In this document: one piece after another, positions 22,603 through 33,925 of the stretch
Position numbering within the stretch: the stretch's first letter is position 1
Layout of the letters: the number at the start of each line of letters is the position of its first letter
Assembly (NCBI GenBank): GCA_000729835.1
Contig: JFHB01000050.1
Coordinates: forward strand, 104,420-168,419
Source: Atkinsonella hypoxylon
Taxonomy: Eukaryota > Ascomycota > Sordariomycetes > Hypocreales > Clavicipitaceae
Reading direction: 5' to 3'
DNA: 64,000 nt
Notes under the pieces: model-generated
The model's database searches: none
Seen by the model: the letters and a program-made list of their open reading frames with translations, nothing else
Told to the model about the DNA's origin: nothing
Program-made: the position numbers and the translations under genes

Positions 22603-23579
22603 ATGGTCGCTCAGTCTAGTTCGAACCTTAGGAGTAGGGTTGCCACAGATCCCGCGGTATATAATCAATATCAGTCACAGTGGGCAGAAATTCCCAACAA
22701 TGAAGGTGGCTGGATACAACGAGCAAAAGATGTAGCTGTAGTGTTGGTAACTGACGCAGTTGTGCGAGTCATGAGAATAAATCACCACGAGCCGAGATTG
22801 CATTATTGAAGCATTCCGGGCTTCTCAAGGTTCTGGGATCACTGCGTTATGGTGGTGGAGACCAGCCCTGGTCTGTAGGGTATCGGGTGATTCGAGAGGT
22901 ATGCCGTTTGCGACTCTGCTGCTCCCAACGTAAGTGGTCTGAGCACAGTCGTGCATCTTTTGCGTGAATCAAGGCGCTGACTTTTTGAGAACAGCATCCA
23001 ACTCGTTTTCAGCAATTTCTATATCGGAATCGCATGGGGCGCTTTAGACTCTGCTACTGCGTATACCAAGAAGTCCACGAGGGCATGGCCGTACAGCAAC
23101 GATGTAAGCGTCCCGTCTCCTCTGCCGCTGGCTTGACGGTGCGCAGATTAACTATCAAATAGGTGAAAGAAAGCGCAACAGACGAGTTCTACATATTATA
23201 TCGACTTACGGCAACTTCCTTGCGCACTTGCGAGCAGCGACAGCACTGGCCGACCGCGCAGGCGATGAGCTGACCAAAGTATATGGCAAAGCCGGCAACC
23301 TCAGTGAAAAGGGGGCAGTCACAGCGCAAGACCGGGGCGAAGTGGCTGAGTGGGTTGCCAGTGTCAAAGTCGTAGCTACAGATGTTGGCTTGCGAGTGAC
23401 GTCTGGCGTGTTTGAAGTGACGGGCGCGAAAGCAACGGCCACCAAAGTCGGGTTGGACAGATTCTGGAGGGATGTTCGAACGCATAGCATACGCTTCACG
23501 ATCCAGTGGCTCATAACAACAGGGAGCTGGGGCGGTATCAGCTCCTGGGTGAGCACCCAGCTCCTTCATGGTACACTTA
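22603..23579 (+). pseudogene. Acyl-CoA dehydrogenase-like pseudogene with internal deletion
   Basis: Starts MVAQSSSNLRSRVATDPAVYNQY and has the N-terminal helices of an acyl-CoA dehydrogenase/DszC-like flavoprotein (WIQRAKDVAVVL, AEIALLKHSGLLKVLG, GGGDQPWSVGYRVIRE). It then jumps at about 22898-22906 straight to FATLLLPT-IQLVFSNFYIGIAWGALDSATAYTKKSTRAWP, the C-terminal helical half. The middle beta domain, normally about 150 residues, is missing. Further lesions: a single-base frameshift near 22770-22790 between VVR and AEIALL; a 2-base shift near 23202 between EFYILYR and YGNFLAHLR; and a tandem GCATA-GCATA duplication near 23484-23493 that breaks the frame just before LHDPVAHNNRELGRYQLLGEHPAPSWYT. 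Two GT-AG introns (near 22932-22995 and 23103-23161) still look intact, which shows it was once a normal gene. Confidence 0.85.
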
Positions 23580-25613
23580 GAAGGGCTTGCTGCTGTGGTG
23601 TGCAAATGCGTGACGCGGGCATTAGGAGAATTCGGATCGTCTTTGCTTCGGCTTGTTCGCCGCTGTTTACGGTTAGCTGTGTCACACATTTGGTTGGAAA
23701 GCGTATTTGTTCAGTGTGCTTGGGTGAGAAGGGGTACTTCAACAAAGCAGAAAGCCAGTCTCGTCCGTATCCTTAGGTTGTCCCGTCACATGTTCAGCCA
23801 CGCGCACGCGGGCCATGCCGACGTATCGATGTCATGGTCGCGTGTATGCGACACGCGAGGTTGCGATGCTGTACTCGTAGGATGCTAGATTCGGCTCATG
23901 ATTTCAAGGTATTGACTCCTTCCTTGCCAGGGGTAAGCCAGTGTGGCGCCTCTTCCTGTGGTCGCACGGATCCCGTGACGTAGGGTCTGCTTGGATGGAT
24001 CCAGAGAGCAGGAAGGTCCGGGACGCCCCTGCCTGGGCCTGCATGTGGTAGTAGTCCACCAGACTACCAGACCCCGTCTTGCCTCTCCCGCCATGACCTC
24101 GCCACGCGTGTGAGAGTTTAATCCGACGGTTTCGACCAGACAGACTCTTAGCACAGACGATGGAGTGGGCATTAAAGGGCCGGATTAAGCCGCAGTTGCT
24201 GGAAGATGGTCTGGCTCTAGCGCCCTGCTACAGTCGTTGTCTTTTTACACAGCAAGGTCGCACCGCCTAGTTCCCTCATTTGAATGAAGGTCTTTGACAC
24301 TAACATTTTTGCCATCTAGTATAGTAAGTACATCACGATAAATCCTAGATTGATCGACTAGGAGCCGGACGATCCGATAATGAGTCTGGAACCCAATTGC
24401 AGATAATTCAAGATCACTGCATCCACTACGGAGTAGCCGCTTTCATTTTAATAGTGGAACACGGGAAGCTGCGCTTCTCCCTGCTTGCCCTTGCTTTTTG
24501 CTTTGCGGATGATGACAAAATCAATGGCATTCTCTCTTAAGTACACAGTGTGAACTTGGCATCTGCATAATCCAGGGGCAAAGTATGCACAAGAGACACA
24601 ATAACCATTTTGTTTCAGGGATACAGAAGATGTACTGTATTGCGTACATACACTTTATAAAGTACATTCACATTAAATGCCGCCTTTGGGTCTGATGGTC
24701 TGATCACAAATATATCACGCTAGCGAGGGCTGCGCAGATGCCTGCACCAGGGCCTAACCTATTTCTATAATTATGTGTGTTTCTATTCTAGGCTACTTGC
24801 AGCAGTTTGACCCACTACAGAGAACATTGAAGCTTATTGTTAAAGATAACGCTAAGATAATCTCTGTATTGCGACGTTGATCCTTAGGCGTTGTAAGAGG
24901 TTTGAGACACTGTTGAGTCCTCTATAGGCCGATTTTGGCCGATTTTGGCGCCTCTATAGGCAAATTAGCGATCAATTGATGGTACTAACGCTTTATTACT
25001 TATTACCTAGCTTTAGTCAAGGCACATGAGTATCTCTAACAGCATCACGAGAGTACATGCTCCCCAGATAGATAGATGCACCAGACGCTTCTTGGATTGA
25101 CACGGCAAAAGTAATATATTATATATATATATATATATAACCCCGGCCCACTTGTACTCCACAAAGCCGGTGCCAAGTTTGCACCGTTTCGTGGATCAGA
25201 CCCCCCAGCAAGGGTTTTCAATTCGAGTAGCTCGTGACAACCCGGTTTGTTTGTGAGGCGCGTGATTGCCCCTTTCCAACCTGCCTTCTCCGTACATGCT
25301 CGCTAACTAGTTAGTTATCTGTCTCACCCTCCGCACTATATATAAAGTATTATACGCTTACGAGACCGTCTTTCACTCGACGAGCCCAAGCCGCCTTGAC
25401 TACCTTCTCTCTATCCACAGCAGTTGCAAATCCCGGTCGCCCTTGCAACCGCAGCCCTGCTACTTCGTTGCATCTCATGTACTTTATAGTCACCACGAAG
25501 AGTAACTGTCGCCTCATGATATAAAGAAGGTTAATTTCGCTCACCTTGTGTGAAAGTGCCTGGTACTAGAAGTGCATTTGGCCGTCGTGCATCGTAACGA
25601 CAAGCAGATCCAA
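23580..25613. other. Gene-poor AT-rich region
   Basis: About 2 kb without a recognised gene. A CCTCTATAGG decamer is repeated directly near 24918 and 24950 around a doubled CCGATTTTGG. A (TA)n tract lies near 25112-25139. Short frames at 23885-24172 and 25350-25544 have no support. Confidence 0.45.
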
Positions 25614-27480
25614 ATGCGTCTCCTCTTTGCTTTAATCGCCCAAGTGGCCGTTGTCACTTTGGCAGAGACTGAGGGATGTACTGATACCACAGATGGAGTT
25701 GAATTAGGCTCGGTGCTTCGTCAACAAGCGCCAGTCGCTCGAGCCTTCATCGACAACCGTGATCAAGTCAAGACACAAGCAAGTAGTTCCGATGTACGGC
25801 AAGATGCCTTCAATGCCCTTGCTGTCTTGCAAAACACGTACTTTGACCCAGTCAATGGCACATGGCCCAAGTCCATTGATTGGACCGGTGCAGTGATTGA
25901 GATGATCACATCGGGAATGCTCAGCACCATGAGCAAATCGCTAGGCTCAGGGGTGCGCGACCCTGACTGGAACGATAAGGAACAGTTGATATCCTCCATC
26001 TTTGCTCATATTGCTCACTCATTCTTTGGCCAAAATGCTGCTGCCATAATGGACGAGGTATGGTACAGCCAGTCTGTCTCCTAGCTACGCTTCATGCTGA
26101 TGGAATCACTAGGCATACGATGATGTTTTATGGGTTGTTCTTGGTTGGCTCGAAGCCACCAGGTTTATACAGCAGCATTCAACCTTGCACTTCCCAAACC
26201 GACAGCAAAATTGCTTGAATGTGCCTACAAGCCTTGAATCAGCCATCAGCACTGTCGCATGGCATGGTTATCGTTGGGTCTGTACCTTTGCACAGAGAGC
26301 CCGTGCTTTCTGGGATTTAGCCACCAACGGCTGGGACACGAAACTGTGCCACGGCGGCATGAACTGGAATCCAAAACTCTTGCCTTACAAGAATGCCATT
26401 ACAAACGAGCTTTGGATATCAGCATCCATCTCGATGTATGAGTACTTCCCAAATGACACGTTTGATCAGAGCTGGGCTGCAAGTAAAGGCTTTGCAAAGA
26501 ATAATCCCGTCTATCTGGCCGCTGCTATTGAGGGCTATAAGTGGCTGAGAAATGTCAACATGACCAATAGTCAAGGGCTGTACGTTGATGGGTATCATGT
26601 CGACAGGAGCAAGCCCGGTAACGTGGAATGCGACCAGCGTGATGAAACAGTGTACACCTACAATCAAGGTGTTATCTTGACGGGCCAACGCGGTCTGTTC
26701 ACAGTGACGGGAAGTCCGTCGTACCTTGAGGAGGGCCACACGCTTGTCCAAAATGTGATCAACGCCACGGGATGGGATATACGTAAAAATATGCCCATCG
26801 ATGACATCAAGGAGCCCCGCGGAGGTAAACTACCGCCATGGAGAGGTATTGGTCGGTATGGTATTCTAGAAGAGATATGCGATTCACAGGGGACATGCTC
26901 GCAAGATTCCCAAACTTTCAAGGGTATTTTCTTCCACCATCTCACGGCGTTCTGCGCACCGCTTGATCCGCCAGAGTCTGAGCGTCATGCCAAGAGCAAC
27001 CAGAGTGATTTCAGCAAGGTCCAGGCCTCTCATGACAAGGCATGCCATGCATATGTGAGTTGGATAAAGCATAATGTGGATGCAGCTCTGCAAACCCGAG
27101 ATTCTGCGGGCCGATTCGGTATGTGGTGGGGAGCCAGTATCTTTCACCAACTCGAGATCGGTTCTGTTCCCGTCATCGCAAATTGCACCGATTACCGTAA
27201 CAAAGGCACGCCGCTGGACGCAGTTTGGGGCTCCAACGCAAGATGGCTACCTGGGTCTCAGAGTCGCGTTGCGGCTCTCCAAGCTCAAATGCCACAACCC
27301 AACTCAACTTTCCGCCAAGATATTTCGTCAGAGTGGCTCGGTGCAACTGTAAACAATATTCCCGGACGACTGCACCATCGTGATACAGATGAGAATGATC
27401 GTGGCCCCGGCAGAACAGTGGAAACTCAGGCTGGAGGTCTGGCGCTTCTGAGAGCATATTGGGAACTATCCCAGAGGTAG
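25614..27480 (+). CDS. Secreted GH76 family alpha-1,6-mannanase-like protein (Dcw1/Dfg5-related)
   Basis: Family 76 enzymes cut or transfer on alpha-1,6-mannan and, in Dcw1/Dfg5, help link GPI proteins to the cell wall. Two exons, 25614-26057 and 26113-27480, with a 55 bp intron, give 603 aa. MRLLFALIAQVAVVTLA is a good signal peptide; a Met 14 codons upstream would bury it, so the inner start is chosen. Exon 1 holds RQDAFNALAVLQNTYFDPVNGTWP...DWTGAVIEMITSGMLSTMSKSLG. Exon 2 opens AYDDVLWVVLGWLEA, the Asp-Asp catalytic motif, and continues FWDLATNGWDTKLCHGGMNWNPKLLPYKNAITNELW and ETVYTYNQGVILTGQRGLF. Several N-glycosylation sites occur. No C-terminal GPI hydrophobic tail is visible, so it is probably soluble. 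The segment just after the catalytic motif (about 165-195) looks unusual for the family. Confidence 0.9.
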
Positions 27481-28286
27481 CGACTACCTAATAGACCGTG
27501 TGTTAGATTTTCTCAGTAGTTTATTATTTTATATTATCGATGGAGGCCTTTTTCCAGGTATTTTCTAGGTGACAAATGGTAATACTGTAGATACGTGGCG
27601 TAAATCAACCCGGATGGGCATAGCAGCGGCTGCAACTACGCTGCCAACACGACTCGGCGTCATTTACTAGGTTTTTTTCAGGTTCTCTGCGGCACATTGG
27701 ATAAAGTGGTGGGTTGTGCCAGACTCAAGTGCATCTGAAGTTGGAGACCCAGAAGAGTTTAATGATCGACGGTTGGTCGTTCTTCCTGTGATTCCTCCGT
27801 GCTAGACTCATCAATGGCCCCAGATGAGCAATTCGCTCGTCTAATTTGACAATTGTTCCAGACCGAAAGTGCGAAGGGATGAAGAATAGTCGCCGTTGAC
27901 CTAGTTTCTAAAGTGGGAGGCAGTTGGATAGAGTAGCCACATCCCTCACGTGGCAAATCGGCTTTTGGAGGCGGAACTCGTCGCTGTTGGCTCTCCAGCG
28001 CTAGCATTGCTTGATGACTTGCCGAGTGAGCATCAAAGAGGATACAACAATCTGGTTATGGTGTGGAGGGAGTACGCGCGGCGCGGGTGTTGCATTGCGT
28101 TACGAGTGGTGGGGGAGGAATACTTGCAAGGCATGTATTCTCTCGTTGGTCTCATTTCGCATTCCGTGGTATGATAACAAGGAACGTAGGCAAACAGCCT
28201 CTTCCCTAAGGTTGAGCTGACGTGGCCGGTGCGACATACACAGCGACGTTCAACGACGGCGATATACCCTCCACACGTGAAACACC
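27481..28286. other. Intergenic, no gene recognised
   Basis: About 800 bp holding only overlapping short frames on both strands (27759-28296) without domain or splice support. It separates the GH76 gene from the decayed receptor gene. Confidence 0.4.
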
Positions 28287-29830
28287 ATGATGCCAACTGT
28301 GCAGCTGTCCGATCCCACGCTTTACACTATCGGCTGGATTACCGCACGCGAAAGGAACTAACGGTGGCAATCGCTGTACTTGACGAAGAGCATGAAACGC
28401 CGCATGACTACAGAGCATGAAAAAGACACGAATTCTTATGCATGGGGCCGCATCGGCCAGCACAACATCGTCATCACATTATTAGCTGCTGGACGATATG
28501 GTACAGTATCCGCAGCGACGACGGCATAAAGCATGATGCGCTCTCTTCTGCATCCTCGATTCGGCCTTATGGTTGGCATTAGAGCCGGTATTCCTAGACC
28601 GAATTATGACATCCGTCTCGGGGATGTTGTAGTCAGTTATCCTTCTGGTACAAGTGGCGGCATAATTCAAAATGATCTCTGGAAATTAAGGCGCGGTGGG
28701 CAGCTTAATGCGCCGCCGGAGATCCTGCTTAAACGATTGCAATTTCTATAGGCGGCCCATCGACGAAAGGGATCACGAATACCTACGATTTTGGTATAGA
28801 TAGCAGCGGACCATCCTATGCTGTGTGAAGAACATGACGTTATGCTGCATTTGTCTATCAAGGAGGCCATAATGTCAGACTATTCGAGACGTCCTACATC
28901 CACCAAGAAAATGCAGTGATTGAAGCAGCCGACCAGAATAGGGTGTGTATACTGTGATAATACGACAGAACTTAGACGGAAAGCTCGACGACCTCAACCT
29001 TTTATCCACTGGTGTTATTGCCTCGGGGAACTCTGTTATCAAAGATGGTGTCTCTCGTGACGAGACCCTGCTGCATCTGGATGATAAGTGCTTAAAGACC
29101 CGGTATTCCAGGAGTGGTACTTGGGATTGCGTCGATATCTATAGCTAACAGGACTTAGAGACTGCGGAAAGACAGTCCTTAGTGCAACTATACTGGATTA
29201 TATTATAAAGGGTAATAACTGTCTTATTCTTAGCTTGTTCCTTGAAGTTTTAGCGATATCAAGAAGCAGATCTTAGGTAGAATATCACAGTTGCTTACTT
29301 TCTAACTTTATTAAGGCGTGGTTGGTTCTGCAGGTCTTCTTAACGCCTGATTCTCTATCAATTGGACAGCCTAGCTCGATGCCCTCACAAGGCAGCTGTT
29401 AAGAGAGTTCTTACATCTTTACTAAGGAATCTGAAAGAGACATACTAACTCATAATTAAGAGCATACTAATGGAGCTCAGAAACGACGCAATAAATCTCC
29501 TCCAGTTTCTGGTGCACTCAAAGCGACCTCTTAAGCTAGCCGAGGCTGAAGAAGTAATAGCGACACAGTTTGAATACAGGCTATGCTGCGTTAGCTTAGA
29601 CCTCTCGAGATACAGTTCGAAAGATAGGCGTGCTCCTTAAGAAGAAGCGACGTTTCAACGATGGGCTCAATTGTATTAGGCTGATCGGGCTTAGAGCTAC
29701 AACCTAGGTCCTCCACAAGGTTCTAGGCTCTACTACGCATGTTTCCATAGGCTCGTAGTAGCTGCAAAATATCTTATTAAGAAGGGAGCGGACGTCAGAG
29801 CTTGGATTGTGTTGAAAGGCGTTGTAACCC
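28287..29830 (+). pseudogene. Decayed NOD-like receptor: PNP domain, NACHT, helical linker, ankyrin remnant
   Basis: Translating the plus strand with frame changes recovers the modules of a fungal NLR in the right order. From 28287: MMPTVQLSDPTLYTIGWITA, then LTVAIAVLDEEHETPHDYRA, HEKDTNSYAWGRIGQHNIVI, RFGLMVGIRAGIPRPNYDIR with LGDVVVSYPSGTSGGIIQ, and near 29005 GVIASGNSVIKDGVSRDE with LLHLDDKCL; this is a nucleoside-phosphorylase-like (PNP_UDP) domain. At about 29159, CGKTVLSATILDYIIKGNNC is the NACHT Walker A region, followed by SDIKKQILGRISQLLTF. Near 29340-29600, QLDSLARCP, NDAINLLQFLVHSKRPLKLAEAEEVIATQF is the helical segment after NACHT. Near 29755, AAKYLIKKGADVRA is an ankyrin unit. 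Many TAA/TAG stops, several frameshifts and a shortened NACHT make it non-functional. In fungi this class acts in heterokaryon incompatibility and innate recognition. Confidence 0.82.
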
Positions 29831-32431
29831 GAGACTGTGTTGAACCTGCTTGAGACTACTTACCTCGCCTCTGATCATCTAAATACTTCTCAGGTCTATC
29901 ACGGTCTTAGGATATTGGATGCTACCTAAGAGCATATGCAGTAGATTATAACGTTAATTCTACTGCCTTTTGCATAAGGGGAACTTTTAGAAGATTTATT
30001 ATTAGCAGGCTATTGCCTAATTTTAGTTGTCCTAAGCTGTCTTATCTTTAACGCAGCATCCTCTTACTCTAAGTTACAGTATATACTGCCTATAAGGCTT
30101 TATAATCTAGTAAGTGCTTATAAGCTATAGCTTGTGATGTAATTGTATGCTACTCTGTATTATTATAAGGATTTTTCAGCAGTCTTGTTCTCACTCCGAC
30201 AGTGACAACTAGGCCATTTTGACTCTATAGCAGATGGATATTGTTGAGGAGAGGGTGTTGGCCTTGTTGTCGTCAAAAGCTTGACCATACTGTTGATGAC
30301 AGAGACAATTTTCTGGCGTGACTACAGTATCGAGAATAAATCAGAATGAAAATTCCATTTCTATCACAATCTCCCACTACAATTCACAAGGCATTCACAT
30401 AGTCCGTCACGCTTGCTAACAAAGTTTCATTTGTGGCGTAGGCACTCTTGTTGGTAACCCAATTGAAATGCAGAGTATTCGAGCAGTTTCCAGAGGTCCT
30501 GATACGGAGCTCCATCCATACATTCTCTCGGTAAAGGGAACTATTAGACATCTTGAGGAGGCATCTGTTGCTGCTTCCTTCATTAACACCATTGTGCAAA
30601 TAGAGTATCGCACAGTATGCATTCAAGCATTCTTTCAATCGTTGATCTCAAATATTACCTCCCTAGAGGCAGATAAACTATGTATCCCACATAGACCTCC
30701 CAGAGTTTGGGACTATTGACTTTGTGTATCAACAATTATGCCACAGGTAGCAATGTGGCATCATGCTGGCCAAACCACCTCGCAGACAACAGAAAGGAGT
30801 ATGTATTGATTTAAAAACTACTTCACATAAAACAAAAGACAAGCTGCCTACTCATATCTACGTGGCTTTACATTCGAGTTGGTTAAGAATACGCACAGCA
30901 GCTCGCGGCCTTCTGTGCATGATATAAGCTTATACTTTTATGGAATCTTGGACATAAGATCCAGTTTTAGAACTTTCTATAAGTAAAATCCACGTGGTAC
31001 CATGTTTGCATGTTCTCTATACCAACTTGACAAGTCAAGGCACTGGAATGTGCATGAGCCTCCATTGTCAAAGAACACTCCGACTTTGACTCCTGGAGGA
31101 TCCCTCACACCTCAAACAACGCGCAGCAACATGATTAATATTTGGACACGATGGAGCACAGGAGTGTTGCACAAAATCGAGCGTGGCCACGCGACAATAT
31201 GCTCTACGCGAGATGGACGAAGGATGAATGCAGATATATCAGCAGTCATAGAAGGGAAAGCTGCAAAGCGGACTTAATTAGCAAACTTCCGCTTCTTTCA
31301 ACTATTTTAATCTGGATAGAGACGTTGTGGCCGAATGCAGCGAACTTAAAAGCATTTTGCAGCCGTGATATATGCTTGCGCGTGTAGAACGGCCAAGATA
31401 TATTTTCTTGTAAACTGCCCGTCTCTATCCATACATTCCGGACCGTGTAGTATTTCAATGGATGTATTTGTGTAGGGCTAGTGAACCCACAATGTCACAG
31501 TCAACGGACATTTATACTCTGCAGGCTTTATATGAGAGATCAGATAATGCCAATCCGGGTTTACAGCACTGGGCGAAAAATAAAGATCAGCGGTTAAGTA
31601 GGCAATTAACTGTTGCTTTCCCCTTGGCAAGGTGACGAAAAATCGTTTCAAAATCATAATCATCTCGCAGAATCGTTTATAATGATACAAAGTGACGCAT
31701 TTTAAGCATTGATCCTTATATGGAATGGAATCCACCATTTGACGTTGGTGTGCTGCGAGCTTAATATGTGGCTGACTGCATGCCCTATAAACCAGTCTTT
31801 GTCTTTCTCAATCTTTAGAATGCTGGATCTGAGGAGTCAAGATGTCTAGACAGAGCTTAAACCAAAAGCTATCATCTCAAGTATTTATTTTGAATTAACG
31901 TCTCGTTTTATCGTCGTCACTGTATATGTACTTATGAAGTCCTGTTGCAGAATTGGCATATCCCTCCTTTTACATGAAATGAGCACTGATCCCACTCCAG
32001 TTTAACGTCAGTTTCTATCTTTGGGTTTCAAATTGGACATTATTCCAGTATTTAGTGAAAGCTCTCTGTATAATTTCCCCGCGCATGGACGTTCGGTTGT
32101 ATATTAGCGATACATACTCTAATTATTGCTCTGAGTCATACCCAACTCGGCGCCTCCGTATGTGATTCGAGTCGGTAATTTTTGCGCTCATTTAGACTCC
32201 ATGAGTTACTCAGGCCCGTGAAACTTACACATGGACTTGTTTTGGGGGGGATGGCGATATTACAGGCTAGGGAATGCATTAGACACGGCCCAGCTCTGAT
32301 AAAAAACCGAACTACAAGAGAACGGTAGAGAACGACTCCAGAGAGATTCAGTTGACTAGAGCATAGATAAGAACATTTCTATTCAATGCCCTAAGTTCTA
32401 AAGTGCTGGGCATCTCTTGACCTGAATTATA
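29831..32431. other. AT-rich gene-free stretch
   Basis: About 2.6 kb with no recognised gene. Stops are dense in all frames between 29830 and 30200, consistent with further decayed repeat or receptor sequence. Open frames at 30384-30719 (both strands), 31002-31387 and 31478-31738 lack domains. Nothing matches an integrase, transposase or reverse transcriptase. Confidence 0.4.
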
Positions 32432-33925
32432 TCAGGCTTGCACTTCCACAGCAACTTCAGCCCGGCTTGCCACAGGTATTGTGTCGATGATGACCTTGTC
32501 CAACGGTTTCTGGTCACGTAATACTTCGGCTTTCTGGGGAGCTGCTTCTTTCTGTACTTCCTGAGCGACATCAACCGTGGTCACACCATGCAGGTTATAA
32601 CCAGTGTCACTGGAGTCCACAAATGCATCCAGCCCATTTCCCTGTCGCGGAAACTGCTTGACCAGTTCCTTGTGTGTCTCGAGAACTTTGCCCATCTCCT
32701 TTTGTGTAACATCGTTCAAGAAGACACACTCACCAAGGGGGCTGATCGGGACGGCAAGGCGGAGCTTGCCATCTCGGGTTCTCAAGATGGCTGCCGTAGC
32801 TTTGTCTAAGAGCGGTCCGTCAAATTGGTGGTGGTCCATGGAGAGGCCAGCTCGCGAAAACAGGCGAAGAAGGCAAAGATGGTCTTCGTGCGATAGTAAA
32901 CCTCGAACACGGCTGAGAGTTGCAGAGTAAGCCATGTCGATTGAGATCGCATGTCCATGTCGCAGCGGAGGGTCAGGGACAAGTTCATGAAGGGGCGACC
33001 AACTGGAACCGTTAGCAAGAGTAGGGAAGCGGATATTGACACAAAGGCAGCGGAGCTTACGTGTGGCCGTAGGCAATGACTCTGTCGAGCATGATCTCAT
33101 GCAAATTGGGTGATTCAAGCTTCAACATTTCATAGATTCCTGCCCTGCAGATCTTGTCTGCGGCAATCTTGATCTCCTCGGAGCTTTCGAGTCGGCCGAA
33201 GGCTGTTTCAATCATCTGCTCGCAGTATTTGTCTAGTAGGTCAAAAGTTGTTTTGTCGGCGCAAGACGAGATTTTGATGAGCTCGGCGAACCCATTGCGT
33301 ATCTGCCCAACTGGTAGGGTGCGGAGGAAGGTGAAGTCGAGAAAAGTGTGTATGGGGGCATGGTAAGCACCCAATCGATTCTTGTAATTGCCATAGTTTA
33401 CAGCAACTTTGATAGAGACGGAAGCATCAATTAGTCCAATCACGGTGGTGGGAACACGAATATAGTTCGTGTTGCGGCGGTAAGATGCACAAGCAAAGCT
33501 AAGAATGTCAGGCACAAGCTTTAAGACTTGAATACTGGTATCACATACCCAGCAACGTCGGTCACCAAGCCTCCTCCTACAACTAGCACGGGCTCCTTCC
33601 GGAAAATGCCAAAGTCGTTCATGGAGTCGACGATGCTCAATAATGTGTCCATTGTCTTGGCTTTCTCGCCAATCATCGTCTTGTGAATGGTGAGTTTGAT
33701 CTGGTAATGATCAAAGTACTTCTGGATCACGTTTCCGTAAAGCATGAAGATGTTGTAGTCCATTACAGCAAGACAACGCTGCCACTTGCTGTAGCACTTG
33801 GACAGCTGAGGGTTCTCGATATGAAACACCCCATCGAGGAATTCGAACCCGTACTCGATCTTTTCATAGCCACATACTGCGAAGCCGTTGGAGACAGGCT
33901 CCACAGTAGCTTTCATGTCAGACAT
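32432..33925 (-). CDS. Sugar phosphate cyclase, desmethyl-4-deoxygadusol synthase type (MysA-like)
   Basis: DHQ-synthase-fold, NAD-dependent cyclase expected to convert sedoheptulose 7-phosphate to desmethyl-4-deoxygadusol, the first committed step to mycosporines. Three exons, 33925-33549, 33498-33061 and 33002-32432, with introns of 50 and 58 bp, give 461 aa. The NAD-binding motif is GGGLVTDVAG at about 117-126, with the first intron placed inside its last Gly codon. VPTTVIGLIDASVSIKVAVNYGNYKNRLGAYHAP is the signature that separates EEVS/DDGS enzymes from true DHQ synthase. Probable metal ligands are Glu in GFAELIK (near 198), His in YGHTW (near 271) and His in RHGHAIS (near 287). The genome's shikimate-pathway DHQ synthase in fungi is part of the pentafunctional AROM protein, so a stand-alone cyclase is a specialised enzyme. 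DDGS rather than EEVS is inferred from the neighbours: a divergent O-methyltransferase and ATP-grasp gene. Confidence 0.9.

Noticed and set aside
13415..32431. Giant Starship-type mobile element
   Set aside because: No DUF3435 tyrosine recombinase (captain) or other typical cargo was recognised at either edge.
32432..33925. Shikimate-pathway 3-dehydroquinate synthase
   Set aside because: Fungal DHQ synthase is part of the AROM fusion protein; this stand-alone protein has the KNRLGAYH-type signature of EEVS/DDGS and sits beside mycosporine-type genes.
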